DNA of 64,000 bases from Lactarius indigo (taxonomy: Eukaryota > Basidiomycota > Agaricomycetes > Russulales > Russulaceae). Each line of letters begins with the position of its first letter. Within the stretch, counting starts at the first letter, position 1. The DNA lies in NCBI GenBank assembly GCA_025766275.1, contig JAFKAC010000044.1, positions 409,169 through 473,168 on the forward strand, in the 5' to 3' direction. Below, piece by piece: positions 22,467-34,509 of this stretch. The position numbers were made by a program, and so were the translations under genes. Under the pieces are notes generated by a model that was not told the DNA's origin, did no database searches, and was given only the letters and a program-made list of their open reading frames with translations.

Positions 22467-23557
22467 ATGGGAAACAAATACTCTAAGCCCCACCATCGGC
22501 TGCCTAAGGTCAACGTCCAGTCGGATGAGATCACTTCGATCAGTGAATCTTCCCGTCCAAACGCAGGTTCCCCGATGGACGCAAATAAATCTCATCGTCA
22601 ACTCCCAAAGATCAAATTCCGGATCCTCATTATAGGACGTGCAGATGCTGGCAAAACCTCCATTTTGCAGAGAGTGTGCGATACTACGGACAGTCCAGCT
22701 GTTTTCCGGGGAAACGAGGAAGTACGCAGTCCAATCCTTTTTTAACCTTACTTGCCTGGTCTAACTGCTCCCATAGGTTCAACTTGACCCGTCTACGGAC
22801 GTTGGTGACACTCGCACTTCGTTCCTTGTCGGTGCCTGATTCTTGAGCTAGCGTGGCGAGCACGGTATCGAAGATGAACTTGTGTTCTCCAATCATGACA
22901 ATTACATTTTTCACGATTCCTGTGGAATAGAGGCTGGTAGCAACGAAGAACTGACAGTCGTACAGGAATTCATCCGACAAAGGTCTGGACAAAGTCGGTT
23001 GCAAGACAGATTGCATGCAATATGGTTTACACTCTCAACTGTTCGCCGTTATACGAATGCTGATGGTCATAATTTAAAGGTTCTGCATCCCAATGGACAA
23101 CCAACGACCAGAGCTGGATCTGAAATACTTCAAGGACATTTGCCCTGACAGGAATGGTACGTTTTCGTGAACATTCGTGACGGTGTTTAATGTATCAATC
23201 CCAAGTCCCTGTCATTGCGGTATTCACCAAGTACGACCAATTTCTGCGTAACGTGAAAATGCATTTGGAGGATTATGGAAACACAGAAAACGTATCTGAT
23301 GCGGCCGAGAGACAATTTAAAGAGCACTACCTGCGTCACCTTGACGATGGCGTGAGGTTCGTGCGATTGGAAAGTCCGGTCAGCACCAAATGTGGAGGCC
23401 GCGTGCTAACCTTCTTATAAAAGGGATGCACAAGCCAGAAACGCGCTGCGATGCTCTTCTCGAAAAGACAGTCGAAGTGTTGAATGAGGATGTCGGCGCC
23501 TTGATGCTCTCGGCTGTGCAGAGGGATTTGGAACCCAGCATTAATGTGGCGCCTTGA
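22467..23557 (+). CDS. small G-domain GTPase, 276 aa, intact
   Basis: Exons 22467-22721, 22777-22800, 22852-23024, 23080-23156, 23206-23373 and 23424-23557 total 831 bases and stay in frame. The start MGNKYSK fits the N-myristoylation pattern M-G-x-x-x-S, which predicts membrane attachment. A polar 40-residue leader precedes G1 (GRADAGKTS, residues ~56-64). The switch II region is FHDSCGIEAG, and G4 is VFTKYD. Exon 2 has only 24 bases (VQLDPSTD). Its paralogue at 280-1432 has the same exon structure but a different 3' end: here a TGA follows NVAP, where the paralogue continues. The last intron uses a weak GTCCGG donor yet keeps the CTAAC branch word. It is head-to-head with the C2-GTPase, ~270 bp apart, so the promoters may be shared. 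Confidence 0.8.
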
Positions 23558-24640
23558 GGGGAATACTCGCGGTATGTTTTGAACATGGCCAGGTTGGCTT
23601 CAATGACAGTGATGTCCACGACATCAATGGCCTTTTTATTTCCTAAGTCAAACAATATATAGGTAAATTTCGCCATCTAAAATTTCCCGATTCTCGGCTT
23701 GTCTAATGTGTTCGTACAGGTCTGGGAAGAGCACATAAACAAGAACAGTGAGTAAATTCCTTTTGCCTATCTTTCATATGCGACACACGAACAACCCTAC
23801 AGAGATGAAGGTGTCATAGAAGCTCTGGTTAACACTGTACAAGGCCAATTAGACCACCATTAGAGATAGAGGCATACCAGACGCCGGCAACCGGTCTAGC
23901 ATAGAAGACGTTCAATTAGGGTCCTCCGGAACTAACTTTACTGTTAGGAGGCAGGAGTTCGGTGATGTTTTTGTATATTTCTGTATTTCTGTAAATGTGA
24001 CAGGCGCGGATGTGTGGCTGTGAAAACGCAATTGGCCGTAGGGCGTGACGACGCTAGCCTGAGCAAAGCAAAGGAATGCAAAAGACGATAGTCGTACCAG
24101 GCGAACAAACCGCGACTCCGAGTCGATGAGCATTCGAGTCAATCGATGAACGTCGAAGAACCGTGGCAAACGCTTTGTTGGTATGTTCTTTCCTCATCTC
24201 CAAAACCTGCCGTTCAACTCGACGTCATCGCCCGATTTCACAACGCACAGGGGAGCTACAGGCACATGGCAGAAGCGCAAACAAGGCTCGCGCCCATGTC
24301 GCGCCTCGTCGACCATATCGTTCTGCTCGCCATTCCGTTGGCGTGCACCTCCTGCCTGTCACAAGCGTCGAGTGTGAGTTCCTTCTTCTGCACAAGACGA
24401 TACGGACATGATCTTGAGCGCGCTACTACAGGTCTGCATCGCCAAAGTCTATTTTGCGGACGAGACAAGCGCGACACGACACGTGACGCAGGTTGCTGGT
24501 GAATGTATTCTCGGTTGTTGCCAACAGCCACTGACAACAGTGATCGCATCGTGCCGTGGCCTTCGCGACGAGGAACCTAGGCCCTTGTGCTTGTGCGCTG
24601 GACCACGGAGTCAAGAGTTGTTGATCGCTTTACAATAATC
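23545..24640 (+). repeat. ~1-kb dispersed repeat, copy A
   Basis: Diverged from but alignable to 37290-38340 and 42570-43640 in the same orientation. Landmarks in order are CATGGCC(A/G)GGTTGGCTTC, AAATTTCGCCAT, TCGTACAGGTCTGG, GAGGCATACCAGACGCCG, CGGATGTGTGGC, CGACGAGGA and a final TTGATTG/TTGATCG segment. No intact ORF is common to the copies and no terminal repeats are visible, so it is a repeat of unknown class or a decayed gene. Confidence 0.55.
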
Positions 24641-27238
24641 CCGTTCTTGATCGTGATTCACACGATCGATGGGTTCTGATCGAAGCTTACAGTATAATAT
24701 TTCCGTAATCGGCGACTTTCGCACAACTGTTTTCCTTCGTCTCTTGCCCGGCCGACTGCACCTCGCAGGAGAGGACATCGTGTACGTCTATATTCCCCAC
24801 CTTTCTTTGCACTTGCTCCACCTCTTTTGGCCAGGAACTTCATGGGGGATACCTCACGCGCCGTATGCATCTTCAGCTGGCCATGGATACCCAGGAACCA
24901 GCGCGTCTTCCATCTCCTCCCTTGGCATCCTCCTTGCGCCGTGGTGGACCTTGCACCCGCGCCCTTGGCACCACATCCATGCACTCAAAACCCTTGTGCA
25001 TAAGCCTAGACGTATGGGAGCCTGCGTCGCGGTTCTTCGAGCTACGTAAGGCACATTTCACAGCAGATCTGGGTGGTGCCAGCACGTGGCGTAGGCGGTG
25101 TGAGGGACTCGATTTACGATGGCGGGGCCGTGCGCAGCAACGACGGGTACTAGGTGAGTTTCATTCTTTCTATTCACGAGAGTTTCTAACCAATTCGCGA
25201 TACGACACGACAGCACCATATATCCAGCTCCCTGGTGCTGCACCTCCCCAACGCTCTACTCGTGCTGGGACCATCGTCGCTTACGGTAACCAGTGAATAC
25301 TCAAATACCCGTGGCGACACAGTACTGGTGCGCAGCCTTAGCAGCCTCGATGCGCGCTTCGTCGAGTGACTCGCGGAGGAGTATGCTGGTGGCGTACGCG
25401 TGTCCGTGCGCCGTGGGTGGCGGGTCGTCGCCGTCGTGGTCGTGGTCGTGTCACTTATGAATGTACTCCCTGTATCTTTCATTTTCTACAGTGCATTGTA
25501 TAGACGGACGACTCCTGGTACCACGCGGACTGGACGGTGAAATGCCATACATATCCCTTTGTCTCTTTCTCTTGAACTGTCTTTTCTCTCTGTTGTAGTC
25601 TTCTATCTAAAATACGCCGTGCATGGAGCTCCCAGTCTGATATTTGGAGGATGTGTAAAGCCTGGAGTACTACAATTAGGTCATGCGCTCTGCAAGCAAT
25701 GCGGGCATGTAGGCGAAAATCGCGGGGCGGCGTTATAGTAGGGCGTTTAGCGCGTCCGAGCCTAGTCTCCGAGTCTTGGCCACGGCCGTGCGGGACCCGC
25801 GAATGGCTCGAGAAGGCGGTGTACTGTAGTTAGCACGCAATAGATCGGCGGACTGAGAGAGCAAACACTACGACTTGCGATGTCAGTCACTGGGCAGTAC
25901 AGTACTTTGGTTTGACCACCCGGGCCTATCCCTGTCAAATCCATCTTGGCTACTGTAATCTGTAGGGCTCGTCACATATCGCTCTAGATATATTCCTTGA
26001 CAATAAACTACTCGGGATGTAATAGTGTGAGCGCCGGTACTGTAACTGTAGCAGGATGAGAAAGGACAGCTTCGTGATCTAGTCAGGCTAATCCGGGCTT
26101 TTTTGGAGACCGGTATATTGACTCGGACGCACCATCACCCATGGGATTCCTGCGTTAGGCTTCCGAGGCCATATCTTTTGTTCTCTGGCCTGGCCAGGAC
26201 CTTCAAGAGCTCCAGGACTAGAGCGGAATTTTCACTGTGTTTGTTTCAGTTTTCCGCGGAGTTGGTCACTACAGTAAGGCAGTTCTTTCGGAGCCAAGAC
26301 AACACAAATGACAAATGGCATTTCCCACCCTCTCACCAACTCATACAATCTTCTTTTGCTACTGATGACGGCTTTAGAGTCCCGGAGGAAACCTAGCGGT
26401 TTTCTCGGCTCGATCCTTCTGTGAGAGGAGGCGATTTGCGGTGACAATGCACCGATTGGCTTCGAGGCTGTGGGTACTAATGCCACATGCCGGCTTTGAT
26501 CTAGTTTAGAGTGAGTATGTGCAAAGCCTTGTTGCGAAACTCATATCGACATGGGCAGTCGATGTTGTAGTAGCCTCGGTCCTGCTCGAACCGGATCATG
26601 CATTCGCCGATGGAGGCATGCCCTACTAGTACTGCGGGGTGGCTGCTGTAAATGACGTTGAAGGGCTCGATGCACCGATGAGCGCAGATCCGTGACTCGG
26701 TGTTGCCCTTGTTTTCAACTGGAGCAGTGCCTCCGCTGGCAGTTGGAAATACACCGCGCTTTTGTCTCGATCTTATCTTCTCTTCCCCATCCTTATGCAT
26801 TACCTTCACTCCTCTCGCACAGGACGGCTGTCACCGGCCGTTAAATTCAGTCGTCGTCGGCTCGATTCTGTTCTAACCCAGAAGGGTCTCTGTCTACGCG
26901 CACTACACCAAGATCGAGACTACTATCGCACCATTCCACGCCAACGCCACCAATCCTTAAGGCGAGCAATCTGTCAGCCAAAACGCCTCGTGCTCTTGAA
27001 TACGATTCCTTCCATAATTCCTAATCTATCTACCACCCATGTGTGTAAAGTCTCGGTTTTCGCCTTGTAAAATCAGCAACTCAGCAATTCTAGCTCTCTC
27101 TCTAAGTTCTCGTGTGCTGTTAGTATCTTGAACCAGCCTTCCTTCTGCATCGCGTCATCTTAGCAGTCACTTTCCACGTCCTATCGCACCCTCGACTTGT
27201 CTACGTCCCCCTTTTGGATAGACTCTTTCCTCTGCTCA
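24641..27238. other. 2.6-kb region without a recognised gene
   Basis: GC-rich ORFs at 24865-25300 and around 25230-25540 (LPNALLVLGPSSLTV) have an LRR-like flavour, but a TGA interrupts the latter and no start is visible. The rest holds only short ORFs and several TACTGTA/TACAGTA words (25828, 25900, 25956, 26037, 26273). Confidence 0.4.
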
Positions 27239-28793
27239 TGTTTCTTCATGCCATTCTCTTTCTAGCCGCATCCTCCGTATTCGAGTCGAAAAGGGGTTAT
27301 CTTGTCCACGGAGCTCGTGGTGATGCCGTCAGGCGAGTGTGATAGTGCACTTCTGTGCCTACGATGGCGGCAAATCTAACATGTACATCAATCAGCCTAG
27401 CCTGGCCAGATGACCTCGTGCCATGTATCTCCCCAGATCCAGCCAACACTATCACCGATCGCTTGAACATTGCCCTCAACTCTTCTGGCTCGGGTTTTGT
27501 TTTGCGACTCTGTCCTAACGCTCACTACGTGATCCAAGCGCCGATTCTGTTCGCTGCGCCTGACCAAGAGATCAGCACCGTGGGTTATCCTACCGACGAC
27601 TCTCGGGCAACTCTTGTCGTGAATGGCCCGGTCACAAATGGAACGGGTCATACAACCGCTATCGACGGTACTTGCTCAAATTGTAGTGGCGTCAAGTTAC
27701 GCAACATCCAAGTAAGCACCTTCACATTTCGTTTCGAGCCGTTGGTTTCCTCACCTACCTTCCAGATAAATGGGACCCGTGCTGGCGCATCTCCGAACTC
27801 TGGTGGAGCAAATATTGAAATGGGCGGCCCGAATTCAAACCAGCTGATTGAATACGTACGCTCGTATGACCCGCGTAGCTGGTCTTGTCTGCACGTTGCA
27901 GAAGGTGGTCTCCTCTGCAACAACATCACAATTCGGAACAATGACATCGGCCCGTGTGGCTCGGATGTATATATGCAATGGGCTGATGGGATCAGCGTCA
28001 GCTGCCGTTCCGCTGTCGTTTGCAACAATTTAGTGAACGACGCGACAGACGGCGGTATCGTCCTCTTTGGCTCGCCTGGCTCGATTGTTGAGAACAACAT
28101 CATCTGGGTTACCAATGTGAGCCACAAGTATTGCATGGCTAAGCCAATCTCATCGCAAGCTCTAGAATACATTACTTGGTGGCATAAACATGGTTGACGT
28201 AACACCATGGGGTGGCGATTATTCTGGCACCGTCGTGCGGAATAATACGATCATCGGTGGCTTTGCTACAGACTCAATGTCTACCACCCAATCCGACGGC
28301 ACTAATGTGGACGACGTCATAATAAAGTCGGTCATTTCCTAGAGAGAGCGTCACCACTTCTGACAGCCCCCGTAGGGTTGGCATAGCCATTGGACCTCAG
28401 ACGTGGTTCGGCGACTATTTTGGCGCGAACGTCAGCTCTTCAGGCACAGTCCTAAGCAACGGGTTCACCGGCGCATTCGGATACGGTATTGCTATCACCT
28501 CGGCTCGCAACTTCACCGTGCAGGACAACGTTCCATCGGGAAATACTTCGTTCATAGGCACTCGTGGACCGAACTGTAGCGCTTCAGACCCTACGCCAGC
28601 GAGTGCCCCCTTTATCGTCGACCTGGAAAATGTCACTTCGACAACGCTCCAGCCCGATTTTCGATCTGTACAGGATGCTAAAGGGTTGACCTGCATCCAA
28701 CCTCCGGAAGGCGGCGATTACTGGCCGTACGGTGGGAATCCTTCTCACGGAAACTTTACCCCGCCTCTACGTACCGTAACGCCGACATCCTAA
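27239..28793 (+). CDS. secreted right-handed beta-helix (pectin-lyase-fold) protein
   Basis: The N-terminal exon from ATG 27239 encodes a signal-peptide-like MFLHAILFLAASSVFES. After an intron near 27290-27400 the mature part begins WPDDLVPCISPDPAN. Introns at about 27711-27764 (GTAAGC...TTCCAG), 28117-28166 (GTGAGC...TCTAG) and 28327-28375 (GTCGGT...CGTAG) restore one frame to the stop at 28791-28793. The body contains beta-helix rungs rich in Asn and Gly, for example NNITIRNNDIGPCGSD, DATDGGIVLFGSPGSIVENN and FTGAFGYGIAI, with many N-glycosylation sequons. The fold is that of polysaccharide lyases and hydrolases acting outside the cell. No family-defining catalytic residues are obvious, so the substrate is unknown. 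The first splice junction is the least certain. Confidence 0.75.
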
Positions 28794-28830
28794 ATGGCGC
28801 AAGATTTTAGAGGACACCGTTCTCCAAGCG

Positions 28831-29349
28831 CTAAATTTGGTTTGGGGATCGTCATCATCACTGATGTCGTTAACACCGTCGTAGTCGTGATTTTCGTCCA
28901 GAGAAGAGCGGTGAATCGCCAGCTCACGAAGTTAGTCTCGAGAGCGAGGGCTGACGCAAGCTTTGTGAAAAAGTTCCCATCGTAGGGACTTTGTTGTCTA
29001 TACCAAGAAGGCAATTGTAGAAGCGCATTTGTAACACGCTACTTGAAGCGTTTCTCCACTTCCTCTGTCTATTCATCCTTTATCTAGTATATATCTAGAG
29101 TGAAATGCTAGATTCCCGTTCTGATCTGAACGCATAACAAGACGCACAATGTTGGAGGAAACGAAAATAAATAATAAATCGGGGCTTGCCTAGGTCGCTT
29201 ACTCGGGCTCTCGATATGACAGAGATCTTTCCTGAAATTGTGGCAATGAGGACTGGTGGAGGAACAAACGCTGTGACTACTTACGACTTGGGGACATGAT
29301 GCACGATGTATGGACTTTTGCCCGATGCGTTGATTGAAGCAACGCTACT
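28831..29349 (+). repeat. dispersed repeat, copy 2
   Basis: Alignable with 12307-12902 in the same orientation. It begins ~40 bp after the beta-helix gene stop, so that gene's 3' end lies in or beside it. Confidence 0.55.
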
Positions 29350-29660
29350 GTTCACGCTGTTGTTCCTGTTGTATGTCGTCAGCCGTCTTAGTTAGTTCCC
29401 TTGTTGTCAAGCGTATGTGCATGTGCATGCTGGCCGCGGCCACTCGGGCCCTCTCTACCAATCTCTGTTTTTTCTTGTACGGTGTGCGGTAAGATTTAGA
29501 AATACATACGTTGTAAAGTACTACTCGTACAGTATACAGTATTGATCTCAATTTCCTCACACTCCACTTTGTATGGTTTCATCTTCTAGGGCTCGCGCTT
29601 TGCGTTTTCCGAGTCGAGTTTGTGATATTGAGGTCACGGCCTGCAGGTCCATTTGAGGCA

Positions 29661-31425
29661 TCATTTTTCGAGCATAAAAGAGTCATGCTCTTTCATCATC
29701 TTACCACCGCTCTTGACGCGAGGAGGCCAGTTGATCCCGTTGCTCGTGTCGCGAGCATCGTTCAGCGAGACTGGGTAGGTATCCTCTCCGTGCACTCCAC
29801 ACCAATCGAAGTCGATAAGCCGCACGCGGTCATTTTTGGTGATCATGATGTTGGAATAACGAAAATCACCAAAAACGAAATTACTTTTATGTAGGATTTC
29901 AAGGGCCTTCCTAGTCAGATTGAAGATGGACGGCGGAAGTTGCCGGCTGCCATAGAGCTGATAAGCAGTTGTCCCATCGATGAATTCTATGACGACTATG
30001 GTCAACCCAGCAAGGTCCGGATCCTCTGTTGAACTGTAAAAAATTTCAGGAGCAAGGCCTGCCGCTGCAAGGAGGCGATGTACTCCTGCATTATATCTTG
30101 AAACAAATTTGACGACAATCAGTCGACGAGGCTCTCGTCCGTCTTCAATTTCGGTGGTGGCCAAGAACATGGCCATGACGTGGCTTTCCGGAGATTTCTG
30201 CGTGAGGTAGTCCTCGTACGAGAATATGACAACATGTCCTCCAACAGAGTACTGTCGAATAAAGGGGTAGAAGCGTTGAGAACGTAAATTAGTGTTGGAG
30301 GAACGAAGAGAAATGACAGAAAGCAGCTGACCTGACTGACGGGTAAGATGCGAAATATAAATCACTTAGATGGGTACAAACGACTCCGCTTCCAATCAGT
30401 GTACCGGGCGCTCAGCTGTCTTGATGATATCATCGAAAGTGGTTTCACCAATAATTGTAGAAGGGTCGGACTGGTGCGCTCCCATCATTGCTTCCCTTTT
30501 ATTGGCCGTCTTTGTAGCTCCATCGGAGTCATGGAAAGTACTCCCGGTAGGTGGTGATGTTTGTGCACGAGCACCTGCCAGCGGTGACGTGGAAGCGTTG
30601 ATCACGTTGATCTTGACGGGAACGCGATCCGTCGAAGATAGCAGAAGATTGGTAGATGCGACGACGACCGCAGTCTCTGGGGAGTCTTGAGTCATCGAGA
30701 GGGTTTTCTGCTTCGGCCGCGATAAGGTTGGTCGCATTAACAAGCAAGCTTGGAGAGGAGGTCGCGTTCATCGACACGGCGACCAGTAGGAGCGTGACCG
30801 GCTGTCTCGATGGTGCCACTTGTCTATTGTCACCCTTGCTGAAATCGAAGTAGGATCAATATGAGAGATATCTAACCCGCCGAATGAACGAGAATTACGA
30901 TAAACGACGAACCACTTGTGGACCCGACAGGGGCAGTATCTCCAATGACATCGGGATGCAGGAACCGCTTCGCATACAGATGTGGCATTGATTTTGAAGG
31001 CGACCATAAGCCATCAAGTTTCTCGTTCCACTCCACTGTCTGTGGGACAGACGGTGGAGTGGAACGACAATCTTAACGCTTGCTGACTTCATCGTTGTCA
31101 CCGGATATATTACAATAACGAAAAACCGCCTCTTCATACGCAACCATATCTTAATATGGGGAGGTTGTGCCCTTTGAGGGCCAAGAAAGAGATTAGACTC
31201 TTATCGAGGAAATCAAAAAGTTAGGATATAAACGTCTACCAGTCACCTCAACACCTAGCTCGGACGAATTTCCTTGCGTTCAAGTAATCTGAGCGATGCC
31301 AGAGAACGATTTTGAATCGAACGTCGCTACAAAAAAGATCGGCCAACGCTGAGGGACCAGGCTAGAGGGATGATTCATCAGTAGGAAGGTTATTAGTCAG
31401 CGGCCTCTCTGGATGGGCGTTCCCT
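29661..31425 (-). pseudogene. C2-like module fused to a kinase-like domain, disrupted
   Basis: The 5' two thirds (31330-30370) align with the C2 and linker part of the gene at 19211-22195 (TFDSKSFSG, then MKRRFFVIVI, LYAKRFLHPDVIG, TTFDDIIKTAERP). The 3' part (30260-29661) is instead a kinase-like domain. It has the catalytic loop FGDFRYSNIMI (D and N kept), a DFG-like LIDFDW, and YPVSLN...HDSFMLEK, as seen in Crinkler-type and related fungal kinase-like domains. A GTCAGC...TCGACAG intron joins the residual FRILPVSQ exon to YSVGGHVVIF in frame. The copy is broken. The start region reads AGG where the relative has ATG; a TGA lies in the first shared exon (near 31270). A hairpin-forming insertion at 31023-31067 also shifts the frame. 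The intron in the C2 part is missing. The kinase exon itself is open. Confidence 0.7.
31023..31067. repeat. 45-bp near-perfect palindrome inside the C2 exon
   Basis: Two 21-base arms (31023-31043 and 31047-31067) separated by GGG are reverse complements with one mismatch. The paralogous exon at about 21830 lacks the second arm. Relative to it, the sequence has a net gain of about 20 bases, which changes the reading frame. Confidence 0.85.
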
Positions 31426-31429
31426 ATCT

Positions 31430-34400
31430 TGTGCAAATACAAGGGCGTTTTGCGGGTTATAAAAAGAAATCGTTCTGGGGGTAGTATGAGTCGAGCGTTT
31501 CAAGTTGTTCACGCACCGTCCCCACGTTACCTGCACGGCCTGTACCGAAAGCGCTACGAACGATCCCAGTATTGTCAAGGCCCTCTTTCTAGCTGGCGAA
31601 TTGGAAAAACCACCGTATAGGCCGAAACGAGCGAGTTGTAGAGGTGTATACCGTCGAAGAGGAGGGCGGTTACTGTAATGGTGAACACGTGAACGTCGAA
31701 TCGATCGTGAGACAGCGGGATTAGAATTTGCGTCAATCTCCGAGTCTTCAAAGAGAGCTCATTTTTGTTCTTCGCTCTGGGGACCGATGGTTTTTGAGTG
31801 CTAATAGCACTAATGTTTTATACTGTACATCGTATACATCGGCACTCATTTCTTTGTGAACCCCCTTCCGGATCCGGCACATCGTTTGAGTCGCTCCGCG
31901 AAGCCCTCTGCTTATGAGCGCTTGTATGAGCGATTTGTTTTACTGGGGTATTTTACTGTACCTCAAAGACGCACTTTGTCAGATGGCCATTGTTGATCTA
32001 TAATAGAAATAAAATCCTGTTCTGCTTTCAGATTTTATTTTATTTTTGGCTCATAGTACTTCACTGTAACCAGTATCAAGACCTACACTCATGTCTGGGC
32101 GATAATTGGATTGAGCCCATTATGTTGGAACGAGTACTCATAATAGTGACTTGGGAGGATACAAAACGCGACATCAAAAAAAAGTATCAGCCTGTTTCAG
32201 CATCGCCCATGGGTTGCGAGGCACTTGATCTTACCGACCTTAAATACGCTGGTGGATGACATTTAGTAGTAGAGCCGCAGGAGCGCATAGCAAGGCTCGA
32301 TTTGTGGGGAAGTGGAGCGAAGTGCCGGGACGTTAGATTCGTGAGCGTAAAACAGCAGAACGCCAGAAGCTTGTGGCGGGGACCACCGTTGTCGCCATGT
32401 GCATAGCTCGTGGGGCGTGGTCGGTTCAGTTGGGTTCTTTCCTTGCAATAAGGATAGAGTGCCTTGATGAACTCATTCAGTCCGCGCGTACTCTTTGGAA
32501 CGCCAGTGAGAAGACCCAGGTGCGTGTGCAGTGCCGACATGCTTCTGAGCCTAATAGCGACTCAAATACTAATAAAAGTGCATATAACACAGCCAAGACA
32601 AGGAAGGGGGGGGTCGCCATGATACCATGGTGACTCAAGAACCAGCAGAACCAGCGGGTCTCCAAATTTATGCGTTCAAGGCCGCCTTCACTCAAATCGC
32701 CATGTGGTCCATGCTTCGCGTTGTGCAAGTTCAATGAGCAATCAGAAAACTAGCGCGCAATGTCGGACTTCTCAAAAGAACGGGTGATCGATAGACCCCT
32801 AGGTTGTCGAAGTTCGCACAGTGCAGGCAACGCCGCCCTTCAGACCATGTCAACAGAAACTCGTTCCAGAATAGACTCGGCGCATCATACTCACACACTG
32901 GTCCCGCGAGCCCCGTCACATCTTTTTATATTGGCAGAAGAGTTCCGGTCAGAACGCCCAGGTCCGTCCTATCCAGTTCTAGCCAGCGTGACTACTGGAG
33001 AAATGCCTGCTCTCGTGTCGTACCACTACGCGCCGAAAAAGATACGGGCAGACATAATGGTGGCTTCTGTGCGGCTGTAGCGAGGATAATCAGCGAACGA
33101 AAGAGCCAGATAACAAGCTCGTTGCCAAGTAGCTGTGATAAATTTTAATTTTTATCGTTCTCAGATTGGAACGTGAGCGCTTGAGCACGTGAGCGACGAG
33201 GTGCGGAGAGATGATGCGGGGCTCAACCAAAAAAAGAAGGTGAGTTAGTGGTGCGACTGGGATCGAATCTCGGATCGAATCGATGAGCGACACCTGGTTC
33301 TTAAACTTGAAAGACCCAGCGAATATAGAGCGTTCCCGCGGCTAAGCCCCGTCGTCAACTCCCATAGATCAATGATCTCATTTGCGAAGTTCGCAAGGAA
33401 GTTTGACATGATACCAGGTGACAAAGGATGCCACGGCGACATTCTTCTGTTCTGCGCAGAATACGATTTCCCATTGCAAGCCCTGATCTGGGGGAGCAAG
33501 TTTTCCCTGCAAAATTTGAATGAGCCGGGGGCCGTCGGCTGCAACTAAGTTCGCGTGGCAACCCCACCCTGCGGTTGGAAAAAAAAAAGACTTGCGACCA
33601 TGTGGTCACAAGACCGACTCGGGCTTCACGTCCGGGATGAGGGACACCACACACTCGGCTGGTCCCAAAACAGGCACTAAAACGTTCCTGAGCCGGCTTA
33701 TGTTGTCCGATTTTCGGGAGAGGAAGTGGATGATTGAGCACAGCCCACATGCGGGGTGGGGGCGCTTACACGCGGATGAAGCGCCTTACGTTCATATTTG
33801 ACACCAGGTCCCCTGCGGTGGCCGGGTTACTGTACAGTTGGTCAGCTCCCGCTCGATGACCACGACAGTACTGTACATCGAACGACTGAGGTTTGACCGC
33901 GATAGAGACTTCTATTTCAAGAGTTCTTATCTGTAAGAGAACCGTTTTTTCGGGTTTGAGGAAGGTCTGACGGTAAGCGGACGCAACGGCCTGAGGTGGT
34001 TAGATAAGACCCTGTGCCGATTTGTGGCGTGTGAGAGAAGCGAAACTTCTCACAGTCAGGCCTAGTCAGGACCCAGGAACCCCATGATAACGGTTTAACC
34101 AGTTACCGGTACGACGTATCATATTCTTCTGACTTTTGCTACATTCACTTATCTTCTGAACCATTCGTTCATGTCATTGGCAATCTCCGCCATGAAGGCT
34201 TCCAAGAGCAGTGGTCGGTGTAAGGAGGGATATTGCGAGAGATCTGATGTTTTCTGGGCTACGCTGGCAGGGGAATCAAGTAACAGGACCTGTGGAGGTA
34301 CCAAATCGGGGGGACCTGTGTGCCGGAGTGGATGCTTCTGGAGATAATGAAACCCGGCGCCTTTCTATCTATCGTTTCGATTTCTTCCATGTGGTCCCTG

Positions 34401-34505
34401 GCTGGTCACCCGCTCTCCCAAAGAGGCCATGACTTCCTCAAATAAAGCTCCCTTTTCCCAACCCCCTTTCTCCACACCTTCCTGAGGCTGTTCTGCGCTC
34501 CCTGC
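31430..34505. other. 3-kb region without a recognised gene
   Basis: Short ORFs only. The part around 33470-33620 aligns patchily with 45080-45220 (GCAACTA(A/C)GTTCGC and TTGCGACCAT(G/A)TGG), upstream of the second permease, so the upstream DNA was duplicated together with the gene. TACTGTA words occur at 31673, 31825, 31953, 33828 and 33872. Confidence 0.45.
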
Positions 34506-34509
34506 GAAC

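Noticed and set aside
32187..32540. 117-codon reverse-strand ORF
   Set aside because: No family resemblance, no intron evidence and no paralogue in the window; left as intergenic.
33245..33300. tRNA-like GGGATCGAATCTC box
   Set aside because: No acceptor stem or matching A-box at the right distance; I found no convincing tRNA or rRNA gene in the window.
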